DNA of 64,000 nucleotides, taken from positions 62,001-126,000 of the forward strand of contig NZ_MJAT01000035.1 in the NCBI RefSeq assembly GCF_001742305.1, in the 5' to 3' direction. A model generated the notes under the pieces. That model was not told the origin of the DNA. It searched no databases and worked only from the letters and a program-made list of their open reading frames with translations. Shown here piece by piece: positions 60,474 through 64,000 of the stretch (position 1 is its first letter; each line of letters opens with the position of its first letter). The stretch comes from Desulfuribacillus stibiiarsenatis (GTDB lineage Bacteria > Bacillota > Bacilli > Desulfuribacillales > Desulfuribacillaceae). The translations under genes and the position numbers were made by a program.

Positions 60474-62666
60474 ATGTCAAATCCATTCATTAGTACAATT
60501 GCGAAGGAAATTCAGTGGAAGCCAGAGCTGACTGAGAAAGCAGTCGCTTTATTAGATGAGGGAAATACTATTCCATTTATCTCCCGTTATCGAAAAGAAA
60601 TGACTGGTTCCATGGATGAGGAAACGCTGCGCACAGTTCAGGAACGTATGGAATATCTGCGCTCGATGGCAAAGCGTAAAGAAGAAATCCTATCCTCGAT
60701 TGGAGAACAAGGAAAGCTAACGCCAGAATTACAACTAGCAATAGAAAAAGCCCAGAAACTACAAGAGTTAGAGGATATCTACCTGCCATTCCGACCGAAA
60801 CGGAAAACTCGTGCAAGCGTGGCGAAGGAAAAGGGCTTAGAGCCATTGGCGGAATGGATTGCTGGACAACCTATGAGTGGCAATCTTGCAGAAGAAGCGA
60901 CGCAATACATAAATGCTGAACTCGGTGTAGAGACGATAGAAGAAGCGATTCAAGGCGCACTCGATATTATCGCAGAACAGATTGCAGAAACGGCTGAAAT
61001 ACGGAAAAAGGTACGTCAACACTTCCGTGACCATGCGACATTACAAACCGTCGCGATAGGGGAAGAAGCGGACGATGTATATCAGATGTATTTCCAATAT
61101 GAAGAAGCAATTAAGAAGCTTCCACCTCATCGAGTCCTTGCGATTAACCGTGGTGAGCGGGAGAAGGCTTTAAAGGTAACGTCGCATATAGCCCAGGATA
61201 CAATCCTAGAAATTATTGAACGTACATGGGGTATTGTGATTGGTTCAACGGTATATGAGCAGCTAAAAGCAACAATTCTAGACAGTTATAAGAGGCTACT
61301 AGAGCCATCTATCGAGCGAGAGATTCGCAAAGAGAAGACAGAACAAGCGGAATCGAAAGCAATTGAAGTGTTTAAGGCAAACTTGAAAAGCTTACTACTC
61401 ATAGCTCCCGTGAAGAATAAAGTAGTGATGGGTGTTGACCCGGCATACCGCACTGGCTGCAAAATATCTGTCGTAGATCAAACGGGGAAACTTTTGAAAG
61501 TTGATGTAACGTATCCAATTTCTCTGAATAAGAATTCGGACAAAGATCACGTCAATATAGAAAAGGCGAAGGCAACCTTTTATTCCTACATTAAGCAATA
61601 TCAAGTCGATATTATAGCGATTGGGAATGGTACAGCATCAAGGGAGACGGAACAATTCGTAGCGGAGTTAATCCGTCATGGCAAAGAAAAGCAAATGTTC
61701 ACGAAAGAAGTGCATTACATTATCGTGGACGAGGCGGGAGCAAGTGTATACTCAGCTTCGCCAATTGCTAAGAAGGAGTTTCCTGAATTAGATGTCGCAG
61801 AACGAAGTGCTGCTTCGATTGCTAGACGACTGCAAGACCCGCTAGCAGAATTAGTCAAGATTGACCCAAAATCGATTGGTATTGGTCAATATCAGCATGA
61901 TGTAGCGCAAAAACAGTTATCCGAGAGTCTACAGTTTGTCGTAGAAACAGTAGTAAATAGCGTGGGTGTAGATTTGAATACCGCATCTACATCTTTATTG
62001 AAATATATATCAGGAATTAATGAAACGGTTGCGAACAATATTGTCGCTTATCGTGAGGAAATTGGGACGTTCTCGAACCGCAAACAAGTACAAAAAGTGC
62101 CACGCCTGGGAGCGAAATCCTATGAGCAATGTGTAGGCTTTTTGCGCATTCGCGATGGTAAAGAACCATTAGATAACACACCGATTCATCCAGAATCTTA
62201 CGAAATAGCGAGAAAGCTCTTGAAGCATTTAGGTTTTGACTCAAGCATCCTGACGATGCATCAAGAAAAGGCAGAATATGAGCAGAAATTAAAGGATTTG
62301 AATATTCGGGAGACAGCAGAAATGCTAGAAGTGGGTGTACCGACGCTAACAGATATCGTAGAAGCGTTACTAAAACCAGGGAGAGATCCTCGCGACGAAT
62401 TGCAAAAGCCAGCACTGAAGTCAGATATTCTGTCATTGGATGACCTAGAAGTAGGCGTTGAGTTACAAGGGACAATCCGAAATGTTGTCGACTTTGGAGC
62501 TTTTGTTGATATTGGATTGAAAAACGATGGATTAGTACATATATCAGAAATAAGCAACCAGTATGTGAAACATCCTTTGGAGATTGTACAAGTGGGACAA
62601 ATCGTGAAAGTAAAAGTGATTGATATCGATCGTAAACGTTCACGGGTTGGCTTAAGCATGAAATAA
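60474..62666 (+). CDS. tex: Tex family RNA-binding transcription accessory protein
   Basis: A 730-residue Tex protein of usual length. An N-terminal HTH-like region (FISRYRKEMTGSMDEETL) is followed by the YqgF-like domain (VMGVDPAYRTGCKISVVD), helix-hairpin-helix segments (VNSVGVDLNTASTSLL, then FSNRKQVQKVPRLG) and a C-terminal S1 domain (about 650-728: GVELQGTIRNVVDFGAFVDIG). It binds nucleic acid and affects transcription elongation or termination. The ATG lies 13 bp after repeat copy B, with CAGGGGG as ribosome binding site. Confidence 0.95.
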   Translation: MSNPFISTIAKEIQWKPELTEKAVALLDEGNTIPFISRYRKEMTGSMDEETLRTVQERMEYLRSMAKRKEEILSSIGEQGKLTPELQLAIEKAQKLQELEDIYLPFRPKRKTRASVAKEKGLEPLAEWIAGQPMSGNLAEEATQYINAELGVETIEEAIQGALDIIAEQIAETAEIRKKVRQHFRDHATLQTVAIGEEADDVYQMYFQYEEAIKKLPPHRVLAINRGEREKALKVTSHIAQDTILEIIERTWGIVIGSTVYEQLKATILDSYKRLLEPSIEREIRKEKTEQAESKAIEVFKANLKSLLLIAPVKNKVVMGVDPAYRTGCKISVVDQTGKLLKVDVTYPISLNKNSDKDHVNIEKAKATFYSYIKQYQVDIIAIGNGTASRETEQFVAELIRHGKEKQMFTKEVHYIIVDEAGASVYSASPIAKKEFPELDVAERSAASIARRLQDPLAELVKIDPKSIGIGQYQHDVAQKQLSESLQFVVETVVNSVGVDLNTASTSLLKYISGINETVANNIVAYREEIGTFSNRKQVQKVPRLGAKSYEQCVGFLRIRDGKEPLDNTPIHPESYEIARKLLKHLGFDSSILTMHQEKAEYEQKLKDLNIRETAEMLEVGVPTLTDIVEALLKPGRDPRDELQKPALKSDILSLDDLEVGVELQGTIRNVVDFGAFVDIGLKNDGLVHISEISNQYVKHPLEIVQVGQIVKVKVIDIDRKRSRVGLSMK

Positions 62667-62681
62667 TTAATGGAGGACCAA

Positions 62682-64000
62682 GTGAAGATGGGTCAGTTGA
62701 CATTACAAGAAGCTGCTGAGAAATTAGGCGTTTCACAAGCAACTGTGCGAAACTGGATGAAAAACGGCAAGTTACAGGCAACATCGCCGGAAGGGCGCAG
62801 AATTTTCTTTGATAAGGTGATTGTCAATGCGCTGAACCAGAAAATTGCTGAAGGTGAGATTACGAGCTTGCAGCAGAGAAGAAATAAGCGCGCAGTTTCA
62901 GGGAACTTCATCGCAACGAGATATGTCAACTATCAACCATATCTTCATTTTGCTACGCAGGTATTACACATAGCTACAACAATCCAAAACCCCTATCGCA
63001 ATCAAATTGTATTATTAGAAATGGCTTTAGAGTTTTTGATGCAAACGGGGCATATAGTAGCAGATATAGCTGATATGGAATGTAGTGCGGTCGAAGGCTA
63101 CATGCAAAACCATTTTGAGGTGGATGCGCCATACCAAGTGTTACTGCATCAGCTTGTAGCGATAGACTCTGGGGATGTGGATGCTACGGTCATTACTCAG
63201 TTAAGGAAGATGAAAACCCTTGGGATTCCTTATATCGAGGGTGAGGATTTTCTAGGTCTTCTATATATGGCATTAAGCAATTTAGGTGAACGCAAGGGCA
63301 AGGGTAGCTATTACACACCTACGGATATTGCGGAGCAACTTACTGCGAAAGTGCTCGCGGGAGTCGTCCATAATCAGTCTAACGATGGGGATAATCAACC
63401 GATAAAAATACTAGATCCGTGCTGCGGATCGGGCAATTTTTTGATACGTGCATTTTTACAGTTGCGTGATACAATAGATGAAAAGATTCTCATTCGCGAT
63501 GTCATTCGTGGTTACGATAATGATTCAGTAGCCGTCGCTTTGGCTGCCCTGAATCTAGTATTGTTGATGAGAGAAAGACTACCAACAGAATCACTTTCAC
63601 TACCGATGGTAGACTGCCGCAATACGTTGCAGGATGATTGCGCAGATGCTGGGACTTGTATGAACCAGCGATTTGATGTGATTCTAGGGAATCCGCCGTG
63701 GGGCTCAAGGTTCAATCGTGAACAAATCAAAGAGTTAAAAGCGCGATATCAGACAACAGAAAGCAGCCCTGAAGCATGTAGCATGTTTATTGAATGGGGA
63801 ATTGATAACCTTCATAAAGGTGGACTTCTTGCATATGTATTACCTACATCCCTTTTGCATGTAACGGGACACCGAAAGCTACGCAAGTTAGTGCTGGAAA
63901 AAACGAACGTACTTGCGATTGAGTCGCTAGGCAACCGCTTTGCAAAGGTGTTTGCCCCTGCAATGAGCGTAATCTTTGAGAAGGCAGATCTGAATCGTGA
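62682..64000 (+). CDS. MerR-headed N6-adenine DNA methyltransferase (3' end outside window)
   Basis: At least 439 residues, open to the last base. GGAGG lies five bases before the GTG at 62682 and 11 before an ATG at 62688. A MerR/excisionase-type HTH (LTLQEAAEKLGVSQATVRNWMKNGKL) opens the protein, followed by a helical region. The methyltransferase core is GSYYTPTDIAEQL, then motif I DPCCGSGNFLIRA, and the catalytic motif IV GNPPWGSRF. These mark a type I/IIG-like adenine-N6 methylase. It starts 15 bp after tex. A restriction partner, if any, lies beyond the window. Confidence 0.85.
   Translation, partial: MKMGQLTLQEAAEKLGVSQATVRNWMKNGKLQATSPEGRRIFFDKVIVNALNQKIAEGEITSLQQRRNKRAVSGNFIATRYVNYQPYLHFATQVLHIATTIQNPYRNQIVLLEMALEFLMQTGHIVADIADMECSAVEGYMQNHFEVDAPYQVLLHQLVAIDSGDVDATVITQLRKMKTLGIPYIEGEDFLGLLYMALSNLGERKGKGSYYTPTDIAEQLTAKVLAGVVHNQSNDGDNQPIKILDPCCGSGNFLIRAFLQLRDTIDEKILIRDVIRGYDNDSVAVALAALNLVLLMRERLPTESLSLPMVDCRNTLQDDCADAGTCMNQRFDVILGNPPWGSRFNREQIKELKARYQTTESSPEACSMFIEWGIDNLHKGGLLAYVLPTSLLHVTGHRKLRKLVLEKTNVLAIESLGNRFAKVFAPAMSVIFEKADLNR

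Noticed and set aside
62017-62784. 255-codon minus-strand frame inside tex
   Set aside because: It is antisense to the HHH and S1 parts of Tex, with no recognisable domain or ribosome binding site.
1-64000. tRNA or rRNA genes, prophage, integrase or complete insertion sequence
   Set aside because: No cloverleaf, rRNA segment, integrase or transposase gene was recognised anywhere in the window.

Overview
The window is an AT-rich (roughly 40% GC by eye), densely coded stretch of a Bacillota chromosome. It probably comes from an anaerobic or facultatively anaerobic spore-forming Bacilli-type organism. Supporting signs are the B. subtilis-like order acpS, ydcC-type lipoprotein, alr, ndoAI (EndoAI), ndoA (EndoA), strong GGAGG ribosome binding sites, lipobox lipoproteins, an S-layer-homology protein, an exported [NiFe] hydrogenase, hemerythrin domains and many chemosensory and cyclic-di-GMP type signalling proteins. 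A Desulfuribacillus-like host would fit, but that is inference; no rRNA or tRNA gene is visible to test it.

Layout. 1-3444: the end of a chemosensory-type coiled-coil gene, a STAS antagonist, an orphan DUF2791/BrxD-like P-loop ATPase facing the other way, and an RDD membrane protein. 3448-6685: a lytic transglycosylase convergent with a three-gene NitT/TauT-type ABC importer. 6900-9840: a PAS-GGDEF-EAL protein and a soluble diacid-sensor chemoreceptor. 9959-13035: an operon with an ABC-2 exporter, a membrane-anchored SGNH hydrolase and an MTH1187-type thiamine-binding protein, closed by a terminator. 13102-16821: a LysM protein with a 12-copy 21-bp proline repeat, an orphan multi-PAS hybrid histidine kinase and a 34-residue membrane miniprotein. 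17049-21694: a DUF255 thioredoxin-like protein, a bacteriohemerythrin, and an esterase plus ATP-grasp pair. 21923-25307: AmmeMemoRadiSam genes, a 58-residue cysteine-rich protein, and YtxH and DUF948 proteins.

25451-33033: a LytS/LytT-type two-component system followed by a DUF4212/SSF symporter, a cNMP-CBS-DUF294 protein and a DnaQ-type exonuclease, which looks like a small-carboxylate uptake module with its sensor. 33054-38791: a membrane methyltransferase, SfsA, and a MacB-like ATPase/FtsX/HlyD export system. 38942-40579: a chemoreceptor fused to hemerythrin. 40687-47989: a promoter overlapped by Fur-box-like dyads, a 1,382-residue S-layer-homology protein, [NiFe] hydrogenase small and large subunits and their maturation protease. 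48084-51709: a nitroreductase, a YvyF-like zinc protein and a DUF2157/GDYXXLXY membrane protein. 51840-57340: acpS, nnrE/nnrD, a LolA/YdcC-like lipoprotein, alr and the EndoAI/EndoA toxin pair. 57516-64000: a membrane protein of unknown function, a class I amidotransferase-like hydrolase, a LysR regulator, Tex, and the start of a MerR-headed N6-adenine DNA methyltransferase that runs off the window.

The most interesting structures are three. First, two inverted copies of a ~167-bp element (56485-56651 and 60293-60460) carry three stem-loops, and their differences lie mostly in loops or keep pairing. Second, an apparent S-layer-protein/hydrogenase transcription unit sits under a Fur-like promoter, suggesting a hydrogenase held at the cell surface. 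Third, a tandem 27-bp repeat (57431-57484) looks like the end of an otherwise absent IS21-type element. Several gene starts were moved from the longest reading frame to the codon that follows a good ribosome binding site; this is stated in each entry.
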